DNA of 64,000 nt from the NCBI GenBank assembly GCA_010015805.1, contig ML978123.1:1302001-1366000 (forward strand), written 5' to 3'. Shown piece by piece: positions 22,320 through 33,247 of the stretch. A program made the translations under genes and the position numbers. Within the stretch, counting starts at the first letter, position 1, and every line of letters starts with the position of its first letter. The notes beneath the pieces were generated by a model. That model was not told the DNA's origin and searched no databases. It saw only the letters and a program-made list of their open reading frames with translations. The stretch comes from Rhizodiscina lignyota (taxonomy: Eukaryota > Ascomycota > Dothideomycetes > Aulographales > Rhizodiscinaceae).

Positions 22320-25300
22320 CTACATGGTTGTAGGAGTGTCGGTTCGATTCCAGCATCGTTGACGGAAATAGTTGATGAACTTCTTCACTAGATCAGCATT
22401 GATGCCCCCTACTGCACGAAGAGCTGGCGAAGCGGTAGTCGCATTCCGCGTCTCATAGGTAAGAGTGCGACGACGTTCATCGTGATCGTACTTCTTCGCA
22501 AAGAAGTCCAGCAGCTTGATTGGAGGGTTCGCTGACGGGTCCGGGTCTGAATCTCGGAGACGAGTTATCCATTCGCGTGGCGGAAGCTCCTCAAAGGCCA
22601 GACCTGCTTCCCTGAGAAGTGGGAGGAGGTCCTGTGTCCAGTTTATTAACGTTGGATTTGTAGCATTCACGACCTCGCCGACCTCAGGCGCGAAAGTCAG
22701 ATCGATAACAGTAGATGCCACAACATCAACTGGAGTCCATGACAACATGTCGTCCAATTGCGGCAGGGAATGCATGGTTTCAGCTGTTTGAAACATCATT
22801 GGTATAGCCTCTGAGGCATTCCAAATGCCAGCTTTGGTATCAGCGATGATCTGTCCGATGCGCAGAACACGCGCTTGCATACCGGTTTCCCGCGAGGCCC
22901 GAGTCACAATATGCTCTGTAACTAGTTTTGACTGAGCGTAGCCCATCTCTTGAGCATAGGTGAGAGATGCTGGTAATGCTTCAGGAGCAACGTCGGTAGG
23001 TGTCGCAGCGACAGTACTGACGGACGAACAGAATGCGAAGCGAGCCGACGTTGGACCTTTTGCCTTTAGACACAGATCCAGGAGATGGCGAGTACCGGCG
23101 ATACAGTCCTTTTCAAAGCTTTCAAGGGCCCAGTTGAAGTTGACTGACCAGGCACAGTGAACGACACCAGTAACAGCAGCTGTCAGCCCATCATACCTCT
23201 CCTGATCCATTCCAAGCAGCGGATCCGACAGATCAGCCGGAATGGCCACAATCTTCTTTAGCTCGTTCTCAGACAGGTTCTGGGCCACGTAACGTGCGTC
23301 GAGCGATTTGCGTACTCGATCTTCAGCCGCACTGGGAGAAGATGCGCGCACAAGACAATATACTGTATCTATGTTATTGGAGCTGGCAAGCTGAGCCACA
23401 ACATTTGCACCCAGAGACCCAGTAGCACCAGTGACGGCAATGTGCTCGCCATTAATAGTGCGAGTAACAGGTACATGTGGCTGAAAGTGGCTGTATTTAT
23501 CGATCATTGCCGTCATGCGCTGCTCGACAGAGGTTTTCTCGCCTCTATTTTCACCAAGGCGTAGACGAGTTAGTTCACTGGCTATTGCTGCCAACGACGG
23601 ATTCTCGAAGACAAAGTTTTGTGGAAGCTTTCGACCTCCGAGGTCAAGAGTCTTGACAAGGACGCTTCGTAACCGGATGGACTGCAGACTGTCGACCCCG
23701 AAACTGAAGAGGTCCGTGTTATCCTTTAGCTGCAATGGATCGGAAATGTCAATCAGTTCTAAGAGCTGCCCGCGCAAGTAATTGATTAAGGCTGGACCTT
23801 CTAAGACAAGCGAGCCAGATCCAACATTGTCTTCATTGTATGCTGCTTCGATAAGGTCCGCAAAGTCCCGATAAAACGCGGCTCTGATGACAGTACCTTT
23901 GTCCGTCTTGCGATAATCGATATCCGGCGAAAGGACGCGGACCATATCTTTGGAGATACGGGCAAATGCTGGAATCACAGCGTTGCTTTGGTCGAGGGAC
24001 TTCCACACGTTTTCGATGAGTGCGCCATCGGTACAATATTTAGTATCTCTTGAGGGAATCAGGAAGAGACCAATGCGTGGTTTGTTGGCGCCAAAGGCGA
24101 TTGCTTCGGAAACGTTGGCGTTCTCGCGAGCAACGCCTTCGACGAGAAGTGGATTTGCCTTCTCGCCATTCTCCAACACAAGAGTGTCGTCTTTACGAGC
24201 GTAATATCTCCAAGCATTCTCCTTCGTTGGATGTTTCTCGAATAGATCCTTAGTTGCGTACGAGCCGTCAGGCCGGTTGCTGGCAACCTTAGATGGCCAG
24301 CCATCCAGTATACAGAGCTCATAGATGCCACGAGCTTCTTCCTCCCATCGCAGATACGGTTGCAGCTTCGGCTCTACCCGAACATAATCCCAATCGAGGT
24401 CATCGCGGTCTCTGAACGATGTCATGAGCTGGCCAGTCTCGGTCGTTCCATAGTGTGAGATGAGAAAGACTCCGTGCCGAACAAGTTTGTCGCCGATCGG
24501 CTTGGGGCATGCAGACCCTCCAAACATGACCAACTTTAGTTCTGACAGCACACGCAAGCCTTCTTTGGATTCGCCGAGCAACTTTAGAGCGTAAGGCACG
24601 GCGTACAGAATCTCAATCGGATGATCACGCAGTGTGACCAGGAGATTGCTTGCCGTGAGTGGTAGATCAGCGTTGTACATGTAGATCAATTTGCGAGAGT
24701 GTATCGCGCGGAATACACAGCTGATGCCATGAGCATGGAAGAGCGGGAGGGTGATGAATCCCCGCAGGCCGAAGTTGTTGGCGTAATTCTTTAGAACAAC
24801 AAGCTGTGTCTGATAGATTGGTTTCGGAAGGCCTGTTGAGCCGCTCGAATGAATGATCCAGCAGACATGATCTGCCTCCAAGCTGCCATCAAGATGATTT
24901 GTAGGCAGCCTCTTGGCCGGATTTGACAGAGCAGGTGCATCGTCATCTTCCCACCCACAGATTGGTTGGACATGAACTTTAGTACGTTTTTGAACCTTTT
25001 TGCTGACTTCCCTGAAGTTCGGGTGGATGAGTAATGTGGATGCTTTTGTCTCTTCGATCAGATTGACATATGCATTCTCGGAAATGCGAGTGGACAAGAA
25101 AAGCACTGAATGCCCGAGTCGTGAGACAGCAAGTAAAGTAATGAGATAATCGAAACTGGATGGTCCAAGTAGGCCAATTACTTGGACCGGATCTGCAGAT
25201 GACAGCCTCTGGGGAACAAACTGCGCATAATGGACAGCCGCTTGCTCAACTAAGGTATCAAGCTGCCAGTTGTCATTAGTGGATATCTGGGCACAAGAAG

Positions 25301-25567
25301 GATCTACTTAACGATTTCACGTACTTGACGCGGAGTATAGAAGGCATAATCAGTGCCACATGATGGATATGCAACGATCGGTTCATCCGCTAGAGGTTCT
25401 TGGGCGCGCTGGCGAAGTAAATCGTCTATTGTATCAATCGAAATGGTAGCTTGCCCAAGATTGGAAGCAGTCCTGGCCCGTTTAGCGGGAGGTGTCAGTG
25501 GCGGGAAGGCCTGCTGCACAGCAGCTGTAGACATGACTTCGAGACTTTTGTCGAATCTGTGGACCAT
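22320..25567 (-). CDS. NRPS-like A-T-R enzyme (carboxylic acid reductase type)
   Basis: Two exons (25567-25313, 25262-22320) give 1065 codons, the normal size for fungal adenylation-thiolation-reductase enzymes that lack a condensation domain. The N-terminus has TIDDLLRQRA and AYPSCGTDYAFYTPRQVREI. The adenylation core follows: IIHSSGSTGLPKP (about 222-234), LPLFHAHG and HYGTTETG (about 355-362). Thiolation is DLFSFGVDSLQSIRLR with the phosphopantetheine Ser near 610. The NAD(P)H reductase domain has VTGATGSLGANVV (about 695) and the YAQSK catalytic pair (Tyr about 860, Lys about 864). Such enzymes adenylate an aryl or acyl acid, load it as a thioester and release it as an aldehyde. The donor is GTTAAG, chosen because it alone joins REI to LDTLVEQAA in frame. 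It is divergent from a Zn2Cys6 regulator. Confidence 0.94.
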
Positions 25568-26009
25568 TGTTTAAGATGTTTTGCAGCAATACCGGCTAAT
25601 ATACCTCAAGTCCAAGGTAAGTAGCTGTAATATCGAACTTCTCCACATGTACAAGTCCGAACCAGATGTTCAAACGGGTACTTTTCCATCATGATCAGCA
25701 AGGCACTGGCAGATGCCGAGACCTTCACCTTTAGCTATCGAGAGATAGTGCTCCTAGAATACCCGTTAGGTCTTCAAAAAGCATGAGGCAACTGAAAGTT
25801 GTGCCGATTGCGATAGGGCGGAGAAGCGGGAATGTAAATCCCGTAGAGCATATTACATTCGTCCAAAGGACATTTCCGCTTGCGAATGTCTGGAGCATTG
25901 ATCGAGAGAGGCAGCTCGCCGAGTATTCGGCGCAGAAAAAAAGAACTGCGGATAAGGCGTGCTTAGGGGGCTTGGCGAGCGGGAAAAGTCCGACAGCATC
26001 ATCATCATC
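25568..26009. promoter_or_regulatory. Shared divergent promoter of the NRPS-like gene and its putative regulator
   Basis: A 442-base space between the two start codons. It contains several CGG/CCG triplets of the kind zinc-cluster proteins bind, but I could not find one convincing spaced palindrome. A short ATC repeat (25998-26009) ends at the regulator's first ATG. Co-regulation is inferred from geometry. Confidence 0.55.
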
Positions 26010-28437
26010 ATGCTCGAAAGAGGGGATTCACCACCGAGCAAAGGAGAGATGGCAGAGGCCGCAGACGAACAACAGAGCCCCGGGGAGCATTCTGCACGAA
26101 AGAGGAGAAAGATTACTAGGGCATGTGATGCGTAAGTAGATTTCAAAAGATGTAACTGAATCGCGAACTCCACTGACGTGCCTTAGATGTAAAGCGAGAA
26201 AGAAGGCATGTACGGGCAAGATCCCATGTGCAACATGCGTTCGCAACCAGACTCGCTGCACATACGACTCTGCGTACAACAGAGGTGTTGCAGTACCTCC
26301 GCAGCCCTCATTGGCTGTCCCAGGTAATCGAGATCCCAATCTGGAGAACACTATCCCGCAACAAAGCCCGCCGCGGAGACTACAGGCGATTTCCGACAGG
26401 CCACGCGAATACGACTCAGGATATAACCTCTCACCACCACAAGACCCTGGGTCAATCTCAGGCCCACCATCGCGGAGGCTCTCTCCTGAAGCTGAAGGTC
26501 CGATTGATGTAGCTGGCCAGTACTCTGGTCCAGTGTCTGCGCACTCCTTTCTTGGTCGAGCGATTCAGAAGTTTTACCATGGCGCGCAACCAACTGTTCT
26601 GTCTCCACCTGCACCAGAAGATGGCTCTTCAAACACCTCCATCTTCTCATTTGGGGATCGAAAGGTTTCTGATGCTACGCCGTGTAGCAAGAAAAGGCCT
26701 GCACTGATAAAAGCTCGAGAGCTGGCAACTCGATATTTCGAATTCTCGTCACCTACCTATAGGGTACTGCACCAGGGTACTGTCGAAGGCTGGATGGATG
26801 ACTACTGCCCATCCGAAGGCAAGCCGCTACTAGCGGACCCGGCTGATCCTCGACATCTGCCCGCCGCTAGCAAAGCGATTATTCTTATGGTGTGTGCTAC
26901 AGCATCAATGTATCGGCCTGATCATACTGGATCAATGAATGACGCAGACGAGTCAGATTGGCTACAAAGTGAAGCTTACTACAGGATGGCCGAGCAATTT
27001 CTGTCCAATGAGACTGGAGCGCCTTCACTAGGATCCGTGCAAGCCCGCTTCCTTACTGTCTTATACCTCCTGAGCTCCTCACGAGTAAATAAGGCTTGGT
27101 TTACTTTCGGCACGGCAGTACAGCTCCTCATGGCACTTGGATATCATCGGAGACAAAAGCCTGTGGATGAGAATGCTCCCGCCGCTGACCGAATAGCTCA
27201 CGAGTGCCAGAAGCGAGTTCTGTGGTGTTCGTTCACGTTGGACAAATACCTGAGCCTCATGCTCGGGCGGCCACGCATGCTCCAAGAAGATGATATCAAT
27301 CAAGAGTTCCCCGCCATGGTCAATGATGAGGATCTCATCTCTCCTGGAAGCGCTCCAAAACGAGGAAGAGACTGTATCATGGCCGCTTCCGTCTTCCATG
27401 CACAGATATCACAGATTTTAGCACGAGCTTCGAAGGAGTTATATGTTGTTCAGACATCGAATGCTGCGCGCCGAGTCGAAGCTATTGTCGAATTTGCCGC
27501 CCAGATCTCCGACTGGCATGATCGACTTCCTCCCACGCTATCAGGTGCTATTCATCCGAGTAGCCTGATACCCACCTTTCGGCGCCAGCTTACCGTACTT
27601 CAGCTCGCACGTGATCATGCTTTAATGTTTGTTACTCGTCCACTGCTTTTGCGCAATTATGCCAAGATCCTTCCGGAGTTTGAAGCCTCGTACCGTCATC
27701 ATCTCAGCATTTGTGTCAAAGCCGCTCGAGATACGGTGGAGTTAGTCCTCTACTTCGTTCGCGAAGAAAAACTCTTCAGTGCATTTTGGTACACGCAATA
27801 CATTGTGTTCAACGCTCTATCGGTCATATATATTTATCTCATTCAAGTCCAGCGAGGTCGAATACCGGTATACTTGACGGCAGGCTCTCCAGATGCGGCT
27901 GATACTTCATTCGCAGAGCAGACAATGCTCTATGAGCTAGCCGACACGGCACACAATCATCTTGCTCAGGCAACGGTCAGAAATTCTCCTCTTTGGCGTT
28001 ACAGTGCTATACTTCAAGGCCTCAGAGGAGAGATTCACCGCTTACTTCACCGCGGACCCACTTCTTCGAATAATCGCAATGGCACAGTATCAGGAGCGGC
28101 GTATACCAATCAGTTTGCTACAGGAGGGTCACTGAATCAGACGGATGGTCGCCTTGCACCTGAGCTGGCAGTTGGTGCTTATGACACTCCGAACATACGC
28201 AGCTATGACAACGTAAATGGCAATCAGATTCAACAGCCTCTGGATCCCATGCTCTCTGATTTCAATTATTTCGATGCGAACCCAGCAGGGATTTTCGACA
28301 GTTTGTCGACCGGCGACGACCTTGGGCTTGATTTTTGGACCCATATGGACAGCTACCCAGTTTGTACGTACACAAGTTCTGTAATTGCCCGGAGAGCAAC
28401 TAACTCCTGATTTACTGTAGCATATTTAGGATCTTGA
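26010..28437 (+). CDS. Zn2Cys6 zinc-cluster transcription factor with fungal-specific domain
   Basis: Three exons (26010-26131, 26187-28363, 28421-28437) give 771 codons. The DNA-binding cluster spans the first splice: CDACKARKKACTGKIPC then ATCVRNQTRC, exactly C-x2-C-x6-C-x5-C-x2-C-x6-C, preceded by a basic RKRRKITR stretch. The fungal transcription-factor middle homology region follows (YFEFSSPTYRVLHQGTVEGW, VQARFLTVLYLLSS, then RRVLWCSFTLDKYLSLMLGR-like QKRVLWCSFTLDKYLSLMLG and RPRMLQEDDINQEFP), then an acidic Gly/Asn-rich tail. An in-frame alternative ATG lies at 26049. The last intron (GTACGT to CTGTAG) adds only SYLGS; reading through would end at 28410 instead. Being divergent from the NRPS-like reductase, it is the probable pathway activator, which is inference. 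Confidence 0.92.
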
Positions 28438-29503
28438 CATCGCTCGATCGCTCGAATTACCTCTCGATCCAAACCATGCTTAATCATATAATCATGTTTT
28501 CGGGCGCGACCGATTAATTCGTAACGCACATAACCCCTTACTCGGACGGCAGGCTACTAGAACGTTGCCCAGCCATGTGATGAGGTTCTTCATCATCCGG
28601 ACTAGCGTCGGGTTGTCTCTCCCCTTCTTGCACAGGCGGCTGAGATCTTTAGTTGGAAAGCCTCGACATGTCCAAATTAGATGTCAGTGTATGCTCAGCT
28701 GAACCAACATTCCTCGGCACGACTCTAAGCTGAGCCAGAGCTCTGAAGCACTATGTTCGCTCCGCTGCGTTTGAGGTTGGCTCCATGAGAGACCTGTGGT
28801 CTTACTGAATGCAGAGGCAACGTATAGGATGATCGGTGGATACTTGGCTATTTACTCCTCGAATGCAACATTGCATATGCTAGTGTCAGGGAGGAAGTCA
28901 AGTCGCGAGGCCCAGATATGAGCCTCAAGGTCCGCGATGGTTAGAAGGTCTGCCGACTTTTCAGTGTTAAATTTTGCAACACAGTAATGTAACTACTTTA
29001 CATATTGCCTAGCTATCATTCAAAAGGGTACCGTAAGAAGGTGAACACTAAAATTTGCGGATTGACTAAGTCCGCGCTAATCCGACAGATTGTTGAAGGG
29101 GCAATTATCCGCACCTCTGCTGTGTCTAGTTGCAATCCACGGAAAGCGCTTCACTCTGCGCTTATTAGATTGATTTGACAATTCTGATCTATTCCGAGTA
29201 TTGCAGCGGGAGCTTTTCCACCCTGCCAGTGCTGACGGCCCTCAAACGTGTCCCGCCAGCGACACCGGATCAGGCAGGTTGAGTACTTCCGCCCAATGTG
29301 TTGCGGAGAGAAGAGCGCCGAGAGTCCATTAAGGCAAGAATTATCAAGTCCAAAAATAATAATTAATGTCCTCTGCCTGACGCTCCAGTCCATTCTACAT
29401 CTTTTGCCCTCGAATACTCTCTCCGATTTCCAATTCGAATCACTAGTCGTGAGATAATCTCCACCTACAACTCCACGCTCAATATTCACCAGTACCAAGC
29501 ATC
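28438..29503. other. Intergenic, no gene seen
   Basis: About 1.07 kb between the regulator and the aldo-keto reductase. No open frame of coding quality and no RNA was recognised. The final 100 bases before 29504 are pyrimidine-rich (CTCTCTCCGATTTCCAATTC) and are likely the AKR leader. Confidence 0.5.
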
Positions 29504-30541
29504 ATGGGGTCCATACCAAACGATCTCCCAGAAACATTCACGCTCAATACCGGTGCCAAAATCCCCGCCGTGGGCTTTGGCACCTGGCAGGCTGCACCTC
29601 ACGAGGTTGAGCGCGCAGTCGAGATAGCCCTCAAGGAAGGCTATCGACATCTTGATTGCGCAGCCATCTACCGCAACGAAACAGAAGTCGGCGAGGGAAT
29701 TCGCAAATCTGGAGTACCCCGTGACCAGATCTTCATCACGAGCAAGGTATGGAATACTAAGCATTCACCGGAAGATGTGGAGCCAGCGTTGGACAAGACG
29801 CTGAAAGACCTGGGAGTGGAATATCTTGATCTGTATCTGATGCATTGGCCTGTGTAAGTCAATGCTTTCGACATTTGAAAAGCAATGCTGATGATTATAT
29901 ACAGCGCATTTGAGCCTAGCACAAAATGGTTCCCACTAGACGAGGAAGGTGTCTTTAAACTGGCCGATATTTCCTACGTCGATACGTACAAAGCCATGGA
30001 GAAGCTACTGAAAACGGGAAAGGTTCGCGCTATTGGTGTTAGCAACTTCAACATTCGCCGCCTGGAAGACCTGCTGTCGAAGGTTGACGTCGTTCCCGCC
30101 GTAAACCAGATAGAAGCGCATCCGTATCTGTCTCAACCGGACTTGACGGACTACTGCAAGCAGAAAGGAGTCCTGATCCAGGCATATTCACCACTCGGCA
30201 ACAACCAGACCGGCGAGCCCAAGACAGTGGACGATCCGCTCGTGCAAGAAGTCGCTAAGCAACTTGGACGTGATGCCGGAGAGATTCTGTACAGCTGGGG
30301 AATTCAGCGCGGCACAGTTGTTCTGCCAAAGAGCGTGACGCCTTCTCGTATCGCGTCGAATCTTAAAGTAAAGGCACTTCCAGAGGATGCATTCACGCGG
30401 ATTAGCTCTCTGGAGCAACACAAGCGTTTCAACACTTCGAAGAATTGGGGACACGACATTTTCGATGAAATAGGCGTGGAGAAGTGCAAGCAGATCGCAA
30501 GGGATGCTGGGCCGACGAACCTGCAGAAGTTCAAGGTGTAA
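29504..30541 (+). CDS. Aldo-keto reductase
   Basis: Two exons (29504-29853, 29905-30541) give 328 codons, standard for the AKR superfamily. The (beta/alpha)8 signatures are present: GFGTWQAAP; the catalytic Asp and Tyr in [13 protein letters not shown]; the catalytic Lys in ITSKVWN; the catalytic His in [24 protein letters not shown]; and the NADPH-binding [12 protein letters not shown]. All four tetrad residues are intact. The enzyme is expected to be cytosolic and to reduce aldehydes or ketones with NADPH. It could reduce the aldehyde made by the nearby NRPS-like enzyme, although such AKRs (glycerol or xylose type) also serve general metabolism. The GTAAGT donor and ATACAG acceptor join HWPV to AFEPST. 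It converges with the SGNH hydrolase gene, 147 bases away. Confidence 0.95.
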
Positions 30542-30688
30542 TTTAACGGCTGATATTGCTCCTTCAGCGCATTAAAATAGAAGGGGAAGGGAGTGCACTT
30601 GGGATGGAATTCGGCGGTGATTTCACACCACTAGCAGGCCAGAGTATTTGCTATCATATCCCAACCAGGACCTTTCTCCTAGCCACAA

Positions 30689-31651
30689 TTATTGAGAATC
30701 TTTTGTGTCATACCCTTGAAGCTTCTCATACAACATGTTAGCGACCGCCACCATGCCCTTTGCATTCGGATGTAATGGCGCATCCCCGCGTATCAGGATG
30801 CCCAAGGATAGTCCCTCTGTCCACGGCTCTTCACTTCCCAGTCCATGTAGTAAACTGTTTTCTGCGACCGGCACTCTCTCACACCAGCCATTTCTCTCAG
30901 AAGCTGCCTTTTCCGTCGCTCTTTGCAACATCGCTGCCACCTCTTTATGATGTTCTACCCGCTCCGCGTCGAACGTCACGTCAACTCTAGGCTTCACATC
31001 GTCGCCTAGTAGAGTAAGATACTCTACGACTACGATCTTCGCCTTTGGTGATTTGGCATGAATCGCGTCAAGCACCTTGCCATATCGAGCAACCAGATCA
31101 TCAAAGCTCAATGCAGGCTTGGGTGTCGAGGCTCCAAACACGAATTGCCGTACAGTGTCAACCATCCGGATTGGCCAGCTATTCTTCACGATGTCCATGC
31201 CCATGCCACTAATATAGCCGATGTCATTCCCTCCACCCAGAACAAGCACGATGTCCACATCGCTCGGCAGATCTTGTACTTGCGGTGCGAAGGTATGACC
31301 ACCGTTTATCCAACCAGTCGCGACTTGTGGCTCATCCAAGAGGTTGAGCAGCGTAGCCCCCGAGACGCTGAGGTCTGTGAGTCTGGCATCGAGCTTTGAG
31401 GCGAGAAGTTGAGCGTAGTTTGCTGCTGATCGGCCAGCCGCCTTGGGTGGGAGTTGTGGCTTGATGCAGGGACCAGCGGCGAAGGAGCTGCCGAGGCTGG
31501 CGATATGCAGGGGCATTTCTGGTAAGGTTCCTGGAGGTATTTGAGAGACTGAGGAATGTTTCAGAGCGACCTGACGTATGAGGAGGAATATCGACGTTAT
31601 CAAGAGGAAGTAGGTTATGTGTTTCGTAGCCGCCCTCATGCCGTACGCCAT
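30689..31651 (-). CDS. Membrane-anchored SGNH/GDSL-type hydrolase
   Basis: A single exon of 320 codons. Residues 12-30 (ITYFLLITSIFLLIRQVAL) form a signal anchor, suggesting a type II membrane or secreted enzyme. The SGNH blocks are in order: block I IASLGSSFAAGP (nucleophile Ser in GSSF instead of the common GDSL), block II Gly near VSGATLLNLL, block III LGGGNDIGY (the Asn of GxND), and block V DAPLHPNAKGM with the Asp-x-x-His pair. The fold is that of esterases or lipases acting on small esters, sugars or lipids; the substrate is unknown. It could acylate or deacylate a product of the neighbouring locus, which is speculative. Confidence 0.9.
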   Translation of the reverse strand: MAYGMRAATKHITYFLLITSIFLLIRQVALKHSSVSQIPPGTLPEMPLHIASLGSSFAAGPCIKPQLPPKAAGRSAANYAQLLASKLDARLTDLSVSGATLLNLLDEPQVATGWINGGHTFAPQVQDLPSDVDIVLVLGGGNDIGYISGMGMDIVKNSWPIRMVDTVRQFVFGASTPKPALSFDDLVARYGKVLDAIHAKSPKAKIVVVEYLTLLGDDVKPRVDVTFDAERVEHHKEVAAMLQRATEKAASERNGWCERVPVAENSLLHGLGSEEPWTEGLSLGILIRGDAPLHPNAKGMVAVANMLYEKLQGYDTKDSQ

Positions 31652-32350
31652 TATTAATTGTGAATTGCTCCGTCACACCCTGACCACGTCTGGAATCAGA
31701 ATGTCTCCGTGACGAGATGCATGCGGCCGCTATCTCACAGAAGTTTCAAAACCACTTATCCTTGTTATCTGTGGCTGGGGTGAAATTGTTTTGTATGTTA
31801 CAGAGTACGGCCCCTTTTTGAGGTATCTATATACCCTATCGCGCCTGCCCGACGCTGTGTTAAGGCCAAGAATCAAACCTCGCGGACATTCACTTAGTGA
31901 AAGGCTTATTACCTCGGTGAAAACACTCATACCTGCAACTTTCCAATCGCCACAATGCGCGATCTTCGACAAACAGTACATTTCCAGGATACTCATTCCC
32001 CCATCCTGTACCAACATTCTCCAGCGCAGCCCTCTCCAACCCCAATAGGCCGATTCGAATACAAGCGGGCGAGACTCGCGACATAAGCTGCGGCCTTGTC
32101 AATGGTCCATACCGATGGTCTTAACGATTCTCTCACCCTGGGCGTGAGTTCAGGTGAGCTTCGTCCCATAAGGGTATCTCTACGCAGGTCATATCACATC
32201 ATCTCATTGTACATCATCTGGGGTTTGGGAGCATGCAGAAGCCTCTCAAAGGATATGATATTCCCTGATCCCGGATAAAGCGGGTGTGAAAGATATTTGT
32301 ACTACAGCCTTACAGTATGACTCGGCTTTCCGACCTTCCATTGTGTTCAC
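31652..32350. other. Intergenic, no gene seen
   Basis: About 700 bases between divergent SGNH and PEBP genes. Short frames only. Both promoters must lie here. Confidence 0.5.
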
Positions 32351-33247
32351 ATGGTTCTCGTCATTGCAACGTCATGCCTGTTCGCTTTTCAGCTATATGC
32401 TCATCACGACGTACATGTTTCCAAATGGCTGGAAACATTAGGTATTGAAAAGATGCTCTGTCCTGTCAATGTTGAAATCTTGAAGTATATTTCTTTTCGA
32501 CCCCTCGTATCCCGTGATTTTTTGGACAGTTCTTCTTTCACCATGTCTGCGTACCCACAACTCCAGAAACACAAAATCATCCCTGACGTTTTGCCTGAGG
32601 GCGTCGACTTGCCCTCCGAGCTCGTCGTCAAATGGCCGAATGCCAATTTGGACACACCCGGTGACCAGCTTGATCGCCAGGGGACTCAAACAGAACCTAC
32701 AGTTTACGTCAAACCACCTGCGCCAGACAAGTACGACGACTACGTGCTTATTATGACAGATCCTGACTTGATGTCGACGAACGACACCAAATTTGGCCAA
32801 GTGCGGCATTGGCTAGCGGGAAAAATCTCCATTAAAGAGGATGGCCAGCTGGTTATACCCACGGCAGGCAATGTGTCCCACTACATTGGTCCAGCGCCTC
32901 TTCCGAATCCCAAGCGACCGCATCGCTATGTTTTCATCCTCTGTCGAGCGCGCACCACGAATCTGGCTCCCATAACAATTGACAAAGCAGACCTACGTGC
33001 GACGCAGAGTGACTATCCGGCGGCATTCGAAGGGCGCCAGGAAGTGCAAGATCTCAAGGATAGATGGGGATTCAACGCGTATAAGTTTATGGAGATGAAA
33101 GGACTGGTACCAGTAGCTGCAACATTCATGCTCGTTGGTGGTAATTTGAAGAGCGCTGCTGAAAATCTTGGGATGACGGCGAAGGCTGGAGTAGACAAGG
33201 TGAGAAGTCTTTGTGACCAGCCAGCTGAGATTCCGTTTCGCGTCTGA
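32351..33247 (+). CDS. Phosphatidylethanolamine-binding protein (PEBP) family
   Basis: An uninterrupted frame of 298 codons. The PEBP core lies after residue 65: KHKIIPDVLPEGVDLP, the ligand-pocket DPDLMST followed by RHWLAGKIS, and GPAPLPNPKRPHRYVFILC, which are the two conserved anion-binding motifs. These proteins bind phospholipid head groups or act as kinase or protease inhibitors (yeast Tfs1 type). Two starts are possible. ATG 32543 (context TTCACCATG) yields the usual cytosolic form beginning MSAYPQLQ. ATG 32351 adds 64 residues with a hydrophobic start (MVLVIATSCLFAFQLYA) that could be a signal peptide. The upstream 64 codons stay open, so I annotate the long frame but regard the short one as equally likely. 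The C-terminus has an extra helix (GMTAKAGVDKVRSL). Confidence 0.92.
   Translation: MVLVIATSCLFAFQLYAHHDVHVSKWLETLGIEKMLCPVNVEILKYISFRPLVSRDFLDSSSFTMSAYPQLQKHKIIPDVLPEGVDLPSELVVKWPNANLDTPGDQLDRQGTQTEPTVYVKPPAPDKYDDYVLIMTDPDLMSTNDTKFGQVRHWLAGKISIKEDGQLVIPTAGNVSHYIGPAPLPNPKRPHRYVFILCRARTTNLAPITIDKADLRATQSDYPAAFEGRQEVQDLKDRWGFNAYKFMEMKGLVPVAATFMLVGGNLKSAAENLGMTAKAGVDKVRSLCDQPAEIPFRV

Noticed and set aside
25998-26012. Possible CRISPR-like or satellite repeat of ATC units
   Set aside because: Only a short trinucleotide run; no spacer structure, and the host is a eukaryote.
26028-26351. Minus-strand 107-codon frame over the start of the zinc-cluster gene
   Set aside because: Antisense to a clear Zn2Cys6 domain.
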